Below are positions 1 through 7,757 of a DNA stretch of 11,235 nt, piece after piece. Each line of letters starts with the position of its first letter. The first letter of the stretch is position 1. The translations under genes were made by a program, and so were the position numbers. Below the pieces are notes generated by a model. That model saw nothing but the letters and a program-made list of their open reading frames with translations, had not been told where the DNA came from and made no database searches. Source of the DNA: JBKJML01 sp046596415. GTDB taxonomy: Bacteria; Actinomycetota; Thermoleophilia; Gaiellales; Gaiellaceae. The stretch covers positions 1 to 11,235 of the forward strand of contig JBKJML010000199.1 of NCBI GenBank assembly GCA_046596415.1. Direction: 5' to 3'.

Positions 1-392
1 CGGATCCTGTCGAAGCCGTGCTCGAGCACCAGCGCGCCAAAGACCGCCTCGAGCACGGCGCCCTGCACCCGGCGGTTCGAGCTGAGCCCCTCGACGTCGT
101 CACCGCCGAGCTCCTCGCCGCGCCGCCGCAACCGCTCGCCGATCCCGAGCTCGCGGGCGACGATGCCGCAGCTCACGCGCGAGACCGCCTGCGCCCGGAT
201 CTTCGAGAGATGGCCCTCGGACAGATCCGGGAAGCGGTCGTACAGCGCGTGGGCCACGGCCAACTCGAGGACGCTGTCGCCCAGGTACTCGAGCCGCTCG
301 TACGAGGCCTCGCGATCCGAGGTCCAGTTTGGATGCGTGAAGACGAGCTGCGAGCGCTCGACCGGAAGGCCGTCGATCAGCCGCTCGAGCTC
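1..392 (-). CDS. rnc: Ribonuclease III, N-terminal part (runs off left edge)
   Basis: RNase III cleaves double-stranded RNA and matures rRNA precursors. Only the catalytic (RIII) domain is visible; the dsRNA-binding domain lies beyond base 1. The frame reads LVFTHPNW, then the signature ERLEYLGDSVLE, which carries the conserved E, E and D of the first metal-binding cluster. The second cluster reads VQGAVLEAVFGALVLE. Its Glu (LEA) is present, but the Asp normally three residues before it (ADxxEA in the family) is Ala here. The gene follows acpP by under 20 bases, with a purine-rich GGGAG (398-402) ahead of it. No ATG, GTG or TTG occurs in frame before the conserved region. The first helix (ELERLIDGL) starts at 392, and a CTG at 378-380 is the nearest near-canonical start, so the given 5' end is an estimate. 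The plsX-acpP-rnc order supports the identity. Confidence 0.88.
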
Positions 393-408
393 GCCGGCTC
401 CCGCTTTC

Positions 409-654
409 CTACTGGTGCGACGAGACGTAGTCGACGGCCTGACCGACGGTCGTAATCTTTTGAGCGTCCTCGTCCGAGATCTTGATCCCGAACTGGTCCT
501 CGAGCTCCATGATCAGCTCGACGAGATCGAGCGAATCGGCATCCAGGTCCTCCTGGAAATGAGCCTCTTCAGTGACCTCGGCATCGTCGATGCCGAGCTG
601 CTCGCTGAGGACTTCCTTCACACGTTCGAACACTTCTTCACGTGACGCTGCCAC
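409..654 (-). CDS. acpP: Acyl carrier protein
   Basis: A small acidic carrier of growing acyl chains in type II fatty acid synthesis. It is 81 residues, the usual length. The phosphopantetheine attachment motif DADSLD is clear, with Ser41 as the modified residue, followed by the acidic recognition helix (LVELIMELEDQFGI). The start is GTG at 652-654, with a strong ribosome binding site AAGGAGAGG ending 6 bases upstream. That site lies inside the end of plsX, and the two genes overlap by 17 bases, which suggests translational coupling. PlsX uses acyl-ACP, so the pairing also makes biochemical sense. Confidence 0.97.
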   Translation of the reverse strand: MAASREEVFERVKEVLSEQLGIDDAEVTEEAHFQEDLDADSLDLVELIMELEDQFGIKISDEDAQKITTVGQAVDYVSSHQ

Positions 655-1666
655 TGGGTGCCTCTCCTTGGGTGCCTTGACGGATCGTGGAACGCGCCGA
701 TGCTACCACCCGCTTCGGAAGGCGTTCCGCGAGACGCGAGACGACGTCGTGCTCCACGCCCCGGGCGGCGAGCCGGATCGCGTTCGCGACGGCCGCGCGG
801 GAGCTCCGTCCGTGGGCGATCACGACGACCCCACGGACGCCCAACAGGTAGGCGCCGCCGTAGGTATCGGGATCGAAACGACGGCGCAGGCCGCGCGAGG
901 CGGGCCGGATCAGCAGGCCGCCGAGCTTCCCTCGGAGGCTTGCCGAGAGCTCGGTGCGGAGCGAGTCGAGGATCGTGCCGATCGTGCCCTCGAGGAGCTT
1001 CAGCGTGACATTGCCGGTGAAGCCGTCGCACACGATCACGTCGGCAGCCCCGGCGAGGAGGTCGCGACTCTCGGCGTTGCCGGCGAAAGGGAGCCCGCTG
1101 TCGGTGAGCAGCGCATGGGCCTCGAGCGTGAGTTGGTTCCCCTTCTCCGCCTCTTCGCCGATCGAGAGGAGCCGCACCTCCGGCTGAGCGATACCGAGTA
1201 GCTCGTCGGCGAAGACGGCACCCATGTGGGCGAACTGGAGCAGGTGCTCGGGCCGGGCGTCGGCGTTCGCGCCCGCGTCGAGCAGGATGCAGGGGCCGCG
1301 CCCGGTCGGAATCGGGACGGCGATCGCAGGTCGGTGCACGCCTGGCAGACGCCGCAACTCGAGGAGCGACGCGGCCAGCATCGCGCCCGTGTTCCCGGCC
1401 GACACGACAGCATCGGCCTCGCCATGTGCGACCGCCCGCACGGAGGCGACGAGCGAGGAGTCGGGCTTGGCGCGGACCGACTCGGTGGGCTTCTCGTGCA
1501 TCCCGATCACGTCCGGGGACTCGACGAGTTCCAGTCCTGCCGTGTCGAGACCGGCCGGGCCGTAGATGATCGGCCTCAGCTCGGGCGTTGCCGCTTGGAG
1601 GGCGCCGGCGACGATCTCGGCCGGCCCCAGGTCTCCGCCCATCGCGTCGACTGCGACGCGGCGCAC
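638..1666 (-). CDS. plsX: Phosphate acyltransferase PlsX
   Basis: PlsX converts acyl-ACP to acyl-phosphate, the first step of phosphatidic acid synthesis by the PlsX/PlsY route. It acts at the membrane surface. The protein is about 342 residues, normal for the family. Family motifs appear in order: VAVDAMGGD at the N-terminus, SAGNTGAM, LLDAGANADARPEHL, SIGEEAEKGN, VCDGFTGNVTLK, and YGGAYLLGVRGVVVIAHG near the C-terminus. The start is uncertain: GTG codons lie at 1664-1666, 1679-1681 and 1694-1696. I chose 1666 because it places the VAVDAMGGD strand four residues in, as usual for the family, although no ribosome site is strong. The gene lies just after rpmF and overlaps acpP, a widespread rpmF-plsX-acpP arrangement. 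Confidence 0.95.
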   Translation of the reverse strand: MRRVAVDAMGGDLGPAEIVAGALQAATPELRPIIYGPAGLDTAGLELVESPDVIGMHEKPTESVRAKPDSSLVASVRAVAHGEADAVVSAGNTGAMLAASLLELRRLPGVHRPAIAVPIPTGRGPCILLDAGANADARPEHLLQFAHMGAVFADELLGIAQPEVRLLSIGEEAEKGNQLTLEAHALLTDSGLPFAGNAESRDLLAGAADVIVCDGFTGNVTLKLLEGTIGTILDSLRTELSASLRGKLGGLLIRPASRGLRRRFDPDTYGGAYLLGVRGVVVIAHGRSSRAAVANAIRLAARGVEHDVVSRLAERLPKRVVASARSTIRQGTQGEAPSGSVT

Positions 1667-1701
1667 TTGCCCGGCGGGCACTGTCCTAGCGGGCACGGAC
1701 C

Positions 1702-1890
1702 CTACGGCGCGAGGGTGCGGAGCGGCTCGATCTCGCGTCCCTTGTACGTCTTGCAGTTCGGGCAGACGCGGTGCGGGCGCTTCGGCTGCTGGCACGTCGG
1801 GCAGACGTTGACGACCACGGCCTCGATGCCGTGGTTCGCGCGGCGCTTCGCGGTACGTGCTTTGGATTGTTTCTTCTTGGGGACAGCCAT
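1702..1890 (-). CDS. rpmF: 50S ribosomal protein L32
   Basis: A small basic protein of the large ribosomal subunit, 62 residues. It has the family N-terminus MAVPKKKQSKARTAKRRA and a zinc-ribbon of four cysteines: C30 and C33 (CPTC), then C43 and C46 (CPNC). The intact CxxC pairs mark it as the zinc-binding form; Actinobacteria often also carry a cysteine-free paralogue elsewhere. The ATG is at 1888-1890. No good Shine-Dalgarno sequence precedes it, but a TATACT hexamer lies 12 bases upstream, so it may have its own near-leaderless transcript. It sits between the DUF177 gene and plsX, the standard location. Confidence 0.96.
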   Translation of the reverse strand: MAVPKKKQSKARTAKRRANHGIEAVVVNVCPTCQQPKRPHRVCPNCKTYKGREIEPLRTLAP

Positions 1891-1902
1891 GAGCGGCTGC
1901 GG

Positions 1903-1908
1903 AGTATA
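1903..1908 (-). promoter_or_regulatory. Possible -10 element upstream of rpmF
   Basis: On the minus strand the 48-base gap between the DUF177 gene and rpmF contains TATACT, one mismatch from the consensus -10 hexamer, in otherwise GC-rich DNA. Its downstream edge is 12 bases from the rpmF ATG, so a transcript would have a leader of only a few bases. I could not find a convincing -35 element at 16-18 bases. This is a sequence-pattern inference only. Confidence 0.3.
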
Positions 1909-1938
1909 GCGACAGCTCGACCGACGCCGACGCGCCTC

Positions 1939-2448
1939 CTAGAGGCGGTCGCGGAGGTCCTCGAGCGCCGACCAGCGCGGGTCGATCGTCTCCTCGTCGT
2001 GGGTGTGCGGCTCGACGTTCAGGTCCTTGCCGCAGACGGGGCAGAGGCCGGCGCAGTCGGGCGTGTGGAGGATCTGGGTCGGGAGCGAGAGCGCGATCGC
2101 GTCGCGCGCCCAGGCGCTCACCTCGAGCTGGTCGTCGACGACGTACTCGCTGCTCAGCTCCTCGTCGTCGCCGGGCTTCGCGGCGTGGTACTCCCGGGCG
2201 TCGATCCGGACGTCGTGCACGGCAGCCGCGAGACAGCGCACGCACGGCCCGTGGAGGCGCGTCTGGAAGCGGAGGTCGAAGACAAGCCCCGTCACGGCCT
2301 GTCCGATCACGAGCTCCCCCTCGGGCGTGGCCGGAACGGGCAGGTAGAGCTGGCCACCGAGCTCGAGCGGCTCGAGCTGGATCTCGATCGGCTCGCGCTG
2401 CTCCTCACCGAAGCGAAGGCGCACTCGGCGGAGCGGATAGCGCGTCAT
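1939..2448 (-). CDS. YceD/DUF177 family protein
   Basis: A 169-residue member of the YceD (DUF177) family, whose gene nearly always lies directly before rpmF. In plants and E. coli the family is linked to 23S rRNA accumulation and ribosome assembly; the molecular activity is not settled. The sequence has an N-terminal beta-rich part, a first CxxC (GPCVRC, about residues 69-72), an acidic middle and the conserved C-terminal motif TPDCAGLCPVCGKDLN, whose cysteines probably bind a metal together with the first pair. The ATG is at 2446-2448, 24 bases after the stop of the upstream DivIVA-like gene, without a strong ribosome site. Co-expression with L32 supports a role in ribosome assembly. Confidence 0.9.
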   Translation of the reverse strand: MTRYPLRRVRLRFGEEQREPIEIQLEPLELGGQLYLPVPATPEGELVIGQAVTGLVFDLRFQTRLHGPCVRCLAAAVHDVRIDAREYHAAKPGDDEELSSEYVVDDQLEVSAWARDAIALSLPTQILHTPDCAGLCPVCGKDLNVEPHTHDEETIDPRWSALEDLRDRL

Positions 2449-2472
2449 GCCGTCGAGCGTAGCGCGGTTGTT

Positions 2473-2976
2473 CTAGGCGTACGAGTTGTCGTCGAGCTCG
2501 CGCGGGCCGACGCCGGCGACGACGGTCTCCTGCGAGCGTTCGTGCAGCCGCTCGCGGCCGCGCTTGACGGCGGTGAGGAACTTGTCGAGGTTGACCTCGA
2601 GCGTCGAGAGGATCCCGTCCGCCCAGTCCTCCATCTCGAGCCGCGTCTCGCGGGCCTGGCGGCGGGCGTCATCGACGATCTCCTGCGCCTGGCGCTCGGC
2701 AAGCTTCACGATCTCGGTCTGCGAGGCCTCGCGCACGGCCTGCTCGCGCGCTTCGCCGATGATCCGGTCGCACTCGCGCTTCGCCTCGGCGAGCATCTCC
2801 TGGCGCTCCTTGACGATCCAGCGCGCCTGCTTGATCTCTTCCGGGATCGTCGCCCGCATCTGGTCGAGGATGTCGTAGATCTCCTCGCGGTCGATGCGTA
2901 CCTGGTCGGTGAGTGGCACCGCCTTCGCGTTGTGCACCAGATCGTCGAGCTTGTCGATGAGAACGAGGACGTCCAT
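2473..2976 (-). CDS. DivIVA-like coiled-coil protein (SepIVA-type)
   Basis: A 167-residue, charged, largely helical protein. The N-terminus (MDVLVLIDKLDDLVHNAKAV) and the following DREEIYDILDQMRATIPEEI match the DivIVA-like family that includes mycobacterial SepIVA. SepIVA is encoded next to the DUF177 and rnc genes and acts in septation and cell elongation. Residues about 55-110 form a heptad-like coiled coil rich in Glu, Arg and Ala. No transmembrane segment is visible. It is shorter than the mycobacterial protein (about 245 residues, from memory). The ATG at 2974-2976 follows a good site (GGAGAG) and lies 14 bases after coaD. Position plus fold gives the assignment; the exact role here is inferred. 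Confidence 0.8.
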   Translation of the reverse strand: MDVLVLIDKLDDLVHNAKAVPLTDQVRIDREEIYDILDQMRATIPEEIKQARWIVKERQEMLAEAKRECDRIIGEAREQAVREASQTEIVKLAERQAQEIVDDARRQARETRLEMEDWADGILSTLEVNLDKFLTAVKRGRERLHERSQETVVAGVGPRELDDNSYA

Positions 2977-2990
2977 GTCTCTCCAGAAGT

Positions 2991-3502
<512 letters not shown>

Positions 3503-3506
<4 letters not shown>

Positions 3507-4039
3507 GAGTGGGCGAAGAGCGTCAGGCGCGCTGCGCCGTAGCGGCGGCTCGTCACGAGCTCGAGCGGCAGCGTCGGCTCGACCGTCGCCGCAGTCTCGA
3601 GGACGAGCAGGCCGTCGTCGGCGAGCACGCGAGGGAGAAGTTCGGAAAGGCGCATTTGCAGGGAAGAGTACGACTCGTAGGGTGGGTCGACGAGCACGAG
3701 ATCGTACAGCCTCCCGGCCGCGCCCTCCTGGCGGAGTGCCGAGAAGACGTCCTCCTGGAGGATCTGCGCCCCCGTGAACCGGAGCTTCTCGAGGTTGGTG
3801 CGGATCGCGGTGCAGGCGGCGCCGTCGCTCTCGACGAAGACTGCGCGGGTGGCGCCACGCGAGAGCGCCTCGAGCCCCATCGCCCCCGAGCCGGCGAAGA
3901 GGTCGAGCACCCGTGAGCCCTCGACGGCGCCGACCAGGTTGTAGGCGGCCTCCCGGACGCGGTCGCCGGTCGGCCTCGTCTTCACGCCCTTCGGAGCGGC
4001 GAGCGTCGTGCCGCGCTTGCTGCCCGCGATGATCCTCAC
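3503..4039 (-). CDS. rsmD: 16S rRNA (guanine(966)-N(2))-methyltransferase
   Basis: RsmD methylates G966 of 16S rRNA using S-adenosylmethionine. It has 178 residues, the usual size. Landmarks are MRIIAGSKRG at the N-terminus, the conserved TRPTGDRVREA (21-31), the SAM-binding loop VLDLFAGSGAMGLEAL (44-59), the acidic residue E70 at the end of strand 2, and the catalytic DPPY (118-121). The start is GTG at 4037-4039, where the family N-terminus VRIIAGSKRG begins; it shares GTGA with the stop of the upstream nitronate monooxygenase gene. The 3' end shares ATGA with coaD. Two such overlaps in a row argue for one transcript through this stretch. Confidence 0.96.
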
Positions 4040-5016
4040 GGTGGCCCGGACGGAAGCCCGGCGGCGAGCTCGGCGACGATCTCGGCGGCCGGACGAACGT
4101 CGCGCACGAGGCCGACGCACTGGCCGGCCCAGAGCGAGAGCGCCTCGATCTCCCCTTCCAGCTCGGCCAGCGGCAGCGCCGAGGCGTAGCGGACGACCTC
4201 GTAGCCGTCGCCGCGCCGCGCGACGACGTCCCCCTCCCCCGGCCGCGAGCCGGCGGTGGGTGCACCCGCCTGCTCCCACGCCGCAATCGTGCTGTTGCGC
4301 AACGTCCGATGCGGTGCGTCGGGCCAGCCGCCGTCGAAGATGCTCGAGTAGACGGTGCCCGTCTCGCCGGCCGCGAGCAGTAGCTGGCGGTAGAGCGGGT
4401 GAATCGGGGTCTCCTCGGCGAGCAGGAACCGCGTCCCGACCCAGACGCCGTCGGCCCCGAGCGCCAGTGCCGCTGCGACACCGCGGGCGTCGGCGATCCC
4501 GCCCGCCGCCAGCACGGGAATCTCGACCGCGTCCACGACCGCAGGCACGAGCGCCATCGTCGCGACCTCACCCCACACGTGACCACCGGCCTCCCAGCCC
4601 TGCGCGACCACGGCGTCTGCTCCGGCCGCGGCGACACGCCGCGCCTCCTCGGCCGAGCCGACCGTCACGAGCACGATCGCTCCGGCTCGATGAGCAGCTT
4701 CGATCGAGGGTGCCGGGTCGCCCCAGGTGACCGAGACGATCTTCGCGCCGGCGCCGAGCGCGGCTTCGAGCCGCTCTGTCTGATCCCACTCGAGCACGAG
4801 ATTGACCCCGAACGGCCTCGAGGTGAGCGCCCGCACGTCGCCGACTGCCGCTGCGACCTGGTTCGGACGATGCCAGGTGAGCGCCACCATCCCGAGCCCA
4901 CCTGCGTTCGAGACGGCCGCGGCGAGGGCCGGCACGGCGGCCGACCCGATCGGCGCCTGGACGATCGGCAGCGCGGTTCCGAGCAGGGAGGTGAGACGGG
5001 CCGTCACCTGCTGCAT
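4036..5016 (-). CDS. Nitronate monooxygenase (2-nitropropane dioxygenase family)
   Basis: An FMN-dependent TIM-barrel oxidoreductase of 326 residues. Family features are the N-terminal phosphate/FMN loop QAPIGSAAVPALAAAVSNAGGLGM (about 20-43), VAQGWEAGGHVW with the probable catalytic His146, and the C-terminal flavin-phosphate motif VLAAGGIADARGVAAALALGADGVWVGTRF (about 168-197). Members oxidise alkyl nitronates to carbonyl compounds; the closely related FabK enoyl-ACP reductase is an alternative. The EAGGH motif fits nitronate monooxygenase, but the true substrate is unknown. The ATG at 5014-5016 begins one base after the PIN-toxin stop. An internal GTG at 5005-5007 is a second possible start. 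It lies in an unusual position between recG and rsmD and is probably an addition to the ancestral operon. Confidence 0.85.
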   Translation of the reverse strand: MQQVTARLTSLLGTALPIVQAPIGSAAVPALAAAVSNAGGLGMVALTWHRPNQVAAAVGDVRALTSRPFGVNLVLEWDQTERLEAALGAGAKIVSVTWGDPAPSIEAAHRAGAIVLVTVGSAEEARRVAAAGADAVVAQGWEAGGHVWGEVATMALVPAVVDAVEIPVLAAGGIADARGVAAALALGADGVWVGTRFLLAEETPIHPLYRQLLLAAGETGTVYSSIFDGGWPDAPHRTLRNSTIAAWEQAGAPTAGSRPGEGDVVARRGDGYEVVRYASALPLAELEGEIEALSLWAGQCVGLVRDVRPAAEIVAELAAGLPSGPP

Positions 5017-5017
5017 C

Positions 5018-5407
5018 CTAGGCGCCCGGGCTCAGCACCTCGATGCCGGCAGCCTCAGCGGCCTCGGCGAGCCGCCGGTCGTAGACGAGCATCTGTCGTG
5101 CGCCTGATCGTCGCGCGCTGACGAGGTGGATGGCATCGAGCGAGCGGACACGGGACGAGGTGAACGAGACCGCGTCGTGCAGGAGCTCACGGTCGAGGTC
5201 GATCAGCACGACGCGATCGAGGACGGCGTGCGCGGTGCGAATCGGATCCGCGAGATCGGCGACTCGAACCCCGCGATGAACCTCGACGATCGCGAGCACG
5301 GAGGTCGTCAGCTCGAATGTCGCACGATCTACATACGCTCGAAGGGCATCGGTCTCCGGCTCGTCGACTGCCAGCTTGACGAGGGCGGAGGAGTCGGCGT
5401 AGACGAG
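5018..5407 (-). CDS. PIN-domain toxin (VapC-like ribonuclease)
   Basis: A PIN-fold endoribonuclease of about 129 residues, toxin of a type II toxin-antitoxin pair. All four acidic residues of the Mg site are visible: D5 in YADSSALVKL, E42 in SVLAIVEVHRG, D91 in RSLDAIHLVSA and D110 in MLVYDRRLAEAA. The domain therefore looks intact and active. It directly follows the Phd-like antitoxin gene. The start is odd: no ATG, GTG or TTG is in frame before the catalytic Asp. The frame is closed upstream at 5447-5449, and a CTG at 5444-5446 is the first near-start. The first canonical start is GTG at 5297-5299, which would remove the first catalytic Asp. I give the 5' end at the first family-like residue. 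A start-codon mutation would make the toxin silent. Confidence 0.82.
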   Translation of the reverse strand, partial: LVYADSSALVKLAVDEPETDALRAYVDRATFELTTSVLAIVEVHRGVRVADLADPIRTAHAVLDRVVLIDLDRELLHDAVSFTSSRVRSLDAIHLVSARRSGARQMLVYDRRLAEAAEAAGIEVLSPGA

Positions 5408-5408
5408 G

Positions 5409-5672
5409 TCAGTCGCCGCGGTCGTCCTGGAGCGCTTCGCTGGCAGTCATCGGGCCTGTCACCGGAACGGGCTCGGGCAGGGGCCGAAGCGGCCGGAGCG
5501 CGGGCCGTGCCTTTCCCTCCGCGATCAGCTGCGCGATCCGAGCTTGGGGATACGGCGAGAGGATCGCCACCGGCTCTCCGTCGTGCGTGACGGTGACACT
5601 CTCGCCCGTGCGCACGCGTCGTATCGTCTGCGTGAGCGTGTCGCGAAGCTCGCGGATTCCGATCGTGGCCAT
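5409..5672 (-). CDS. Phd/YefM-type antitoxin
   Basis: An 87-residue antitoxin. The N-terminal half has the Phd/YefM DNA-binding fold signature IGIRELRDTLTQTIRRVRTG, followed by the strand motif SVTVTHDGEPVAILSP. The proline-rich, disordered-looking C-terminus (RPLRPLPEPVPVTG) would wrap the toxin. Such antitoxins bind their own promoter. The ATG at 5670-5672 is chosen because MATIGIRELR is the usual beginning. An in-frame GTG at 5688-5690 would add six residues (VVSCGH) and lies between recG and a 14-bp palindrome. The stop adjoins the PIN-toxin frame. Only a few bases separate it from recG, so it can be read from the recG transcript as well as from any promoter of its own. Confidence 0.88.
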   Translation of the reverse strand: MATIGIRELRDTLTQTIRRVRTGESVTVTHDGEPVAILSPYPQARIAQLIAEGKARPALRPLRPLPEPVPVTGPMTASEALQDDRGD

Positions 5673-5683
5673 GTGGCCACATG
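5670..5683. promoter_or_regulatory. 14-bp perfect palindrome over antitoxin start (candidate operator)
   Basis: CATGTGGCCACATG is a perfect inverted repeat covering the ATG of the Phd-type antitoxin and the bases just before it. On the minus strand it is overlapped by TATCAT (5681-5686), one mismatch from a -10 hexamer, placing any transcription start at or next to the ATG. Phd-family antitoxins repress their own promoters by binding short palindromes near the start, so this is a natural operator candidate. No clear -35 was found, since that region is the end of recG. Confidence 0.5.
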
Positions 5684-5699
5684 ATACCACAAGGCCTGC

Positions 5700-7757
5700 T
5701 CAGGATTCGCCCAGATGCTCCGCGGCGCCGAGGAACGCGTCCACCTCGGCGGCCAGCACGCCCTCGTCAGCCAATGAGCGGGCGGCGTCGCGAGCCTGCT
5801 CGAGCAGGTCTCGGTCCTTCGTGATCCGCGCGAACCGCAGATCGGAGAGACCCGACTGGCGCGCCCCGACCAGCGCGCCGCCACCCCGAAGCTCGAGGTC
5901 GCGCTCGGCGAGCTCGAAGCCGTCGGTCGTCGCGACGAGCGCCTCCAGGCGCGCGAGCGCTGTCTCGGTCAGCGCGTCCTTCGCGCGCGAGACGAGCAGG
6001 CAGTAGCTCTGCTCGGCGCCTCGCCCCACGCGGCCGCGAAGCTGGTGGAGTTGGGCGAGACCGAACCGGTCGGCCTCCTGCACGATCATGATCGTCGCGT
6101 TCGGGACATCGACACCGACCTCGATCACCGTCGTCGCGACCAGCACGTCCAACTCACCCGCCTTGAAGCGCGCCATCAGCTCGCGACGCTCCGCCGACTT
6201 CAGGCGGCCGTGCAACAGGCCGACGCGGTAGCCCTTCAGCTCCCCCTCGCGCAGCCGCTCCGCTTCGACCTCGGCCGCACGGGCGACCGACGTCTCCGAC
6301 TCCTCGATCAGCGGGCAGACGACGTACGCCTGCCGGCCGTCGTCGAGGTGGCGGCGCAGGCGGCTATAGGCCTCGGAGCTCCGTTCTTCCGTCACCCAGG
6401 CGGTCACGATCGGCTTGCGCGAGGCGGGCGGCTTCGCGATCTCGCTCACCGCGAGGTCGCCGTAGACGGTCAGCGCGAGTGAGCGGGGAATCGGCGTCGC
6501 GGTCATGTGGAGGACGTGCGGCGCCCGGCCCGAGGAGAGCGCGCGCCGCTGCTCGACCCCGAAGCGGTGCTGCTCGTCGATCACCGCGACCGCGAGGTCG
6601 CGGAAGCTGAAGCCCTCCTGGATCAGGGCGTGCGTCCCGACCGTGATGTCGGCGTCCGGGCCTTTGCGCTTCAGCGAGCCGGTGACGATGGCGCACGAGA
6701 CGCCCAGCTCGGCGCAGATGCCTTCGATCGTCAGGAAGTGCTGCTCGGCGAGCGTCTCGGTCGGCGCCATCAACGCCCCCTGGCGGCCGGCCTCGACGGC
6801 ACGCAGGAGCGCGTAGAGCGCAACGACCGTCTTGCCGGAACCGACGTCGCCCTGCAACAAGCGCTGCATCGGGGTCGTCCTTGCGAGGTCGGCGTCGAGC
6901 TCGGCGATCGCGTTGTCCTGCGAGCCGGTCAGCTCGAACGGGAGCACGGCGCGGTAGCGGCTGACGAGCTCGCCCGGCTCGCCGAGCGCGGTCGCGACGA
7001 GCAGCTCGCGCTCGGCGGCGCGGCGGCCGAGCGAGAGCTGGAGCGTCAGGAGCTCGTCGAACGCGAGCCGCTGCCGTCCCTGCTCGGCCTCCTCGAGCGA
7101 CCGCGGCCGGTGCAGAGCGACGAGCGCGTCGGCCCGAAGCGGCAGCGCCCGCTCCACCTTGAGCGACGCAGGCAACGCGTCGTGACGGTCGCGCGCATGC
7201 GGCAGCGCCTCCTCGACGAGCTCGCGGAGCTTCGTCGCCGACACCTCTTCGCTCGCCGGATAGACGGCTGCATAGTCCGCGGTCGAGACGGCGTCACCGA
7301 TGTCGAACGACCGGACGGCGAAGCCGTAGCGGTTGGGAGAGCCGCGCAGGCGCACGTGCGTGCCCGGCTTCAGCTTGTCGGCGAGCCAGGGCTGGTTGAA
7401 CCAGGTGGCGCCGATCCGGCCTGTCTCGTCGGCGATGTCGGCGGTAAAGATCGCGAGCCGGCCACGCCGGCGGATCGAGACCTTCTTGATCTCACCCTCG
7501 ATCACGGCCTCGTCCTCGCCGAAGAGCTGCGAGATGGTGCGCCTCGCGGCGGGCTCCTCGTAGCGGAACGGGCGGTGGTCGAGCAGGTCGGCGACGCGCG
7601 TCAGGCCGAGCTTCGCGAGCCGTTTCTCGATCGTCGACCCGATGCCGGGGAGCGCGGAGAGCGGTTGCTCGAGCAGCTCCGGGCGTGGCCGACCCCGCGT
7701 GGGCGGCCACACGGGCGGCGGGTCCACGCCGGAGAAGCCGGTCTGCTGCCGGGTCAC
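5700..7757 (-). CDS. recG: ATP-dependent DNA helicase RecG
   Basis: RecG reverses stalled replication forks and migrates branched DNA in recombination and repair. It is 685 residues, the usual full length. Order: HhH-like segment LSALPGIGSTIEKRLAKLGL (33-52), OB-fold wedge domain (about 70-155), helicase Walker A GDVGSGKT (303-310), APTETLAEQH (331-340), DEQH box (394-397), TATPIPR (419-425), and the C-terminal QLRGRVGRG arginine-finger region. The start is GTG at 7755-7757; the ribosome site is not obvious. Its first ~75 bases and upstream sequence are duplicated at 8644-8773. It is followed 9-27 bases later by the antitoxin gene. Confidence 0.97.
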   Translation of the reverse strand: MTRQQTGFSGVDPPPVWPPTRGRPRPELLEQPLSALPGIGSTIEKRLAKLGLTRVADLLDHRPFRYEEPAARRTISQLFGEDEAVIEGEIKKVSIRRRGRLAIFTADIADETGRIGATWFNQPWLADKLKPGTHVRLRGSPNRYGFAVRSFDIGDAVSTADYAAVYPASEEVSATKLRELVEEALPHARDRHDALPASLKVERALPLRADALVALHRPRSLEEAEQGRQRLAFDELLTLQLSLGRRAAERELLVATALGEPGELVSRYRAVLPFELTGSQDNAIAELDADLARTTPMQRLLQGDVGSGKTVVALYALLRAVEAGRQGALMAPTETLAEQHFLTIEGICAELGVSCAIVTGSLKRKGPDADITVGTHALIQEGFSFRDLAVAVIDEQHRFGVEQRRALSSGRAPHVLHMTATPIPRSLALTVYGDLAVSEIAKPPASRKPIVTAWVTEERSSEAYSRLRRHLDDGRQAYVVCPLIEESETSVARAAEVEAERLREGELKGYRVGLLHGRLKSAERRELMARFKAGELDVLVATTVIEVGVDVPNATIMIVQEADRFGLAQLHQLRGRVGRGAEQSYCLLVSRAKDALTETALARLEALVATTDGFELAERDLELRGGGALVGARQSGLSDLRFARITKDRDLLEQARDAARSLADEGVLAAEVDAFLGAAEHLGES

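Noticed and set aside
638..2245. Long minus-strand frame extending plsX upstream to 2245
   Set aside because: The upstream part is out-of-frame rpmF and DUF177 sequence, low complexity and Arg/Pro rich. PlsX starts near 1666-1696.
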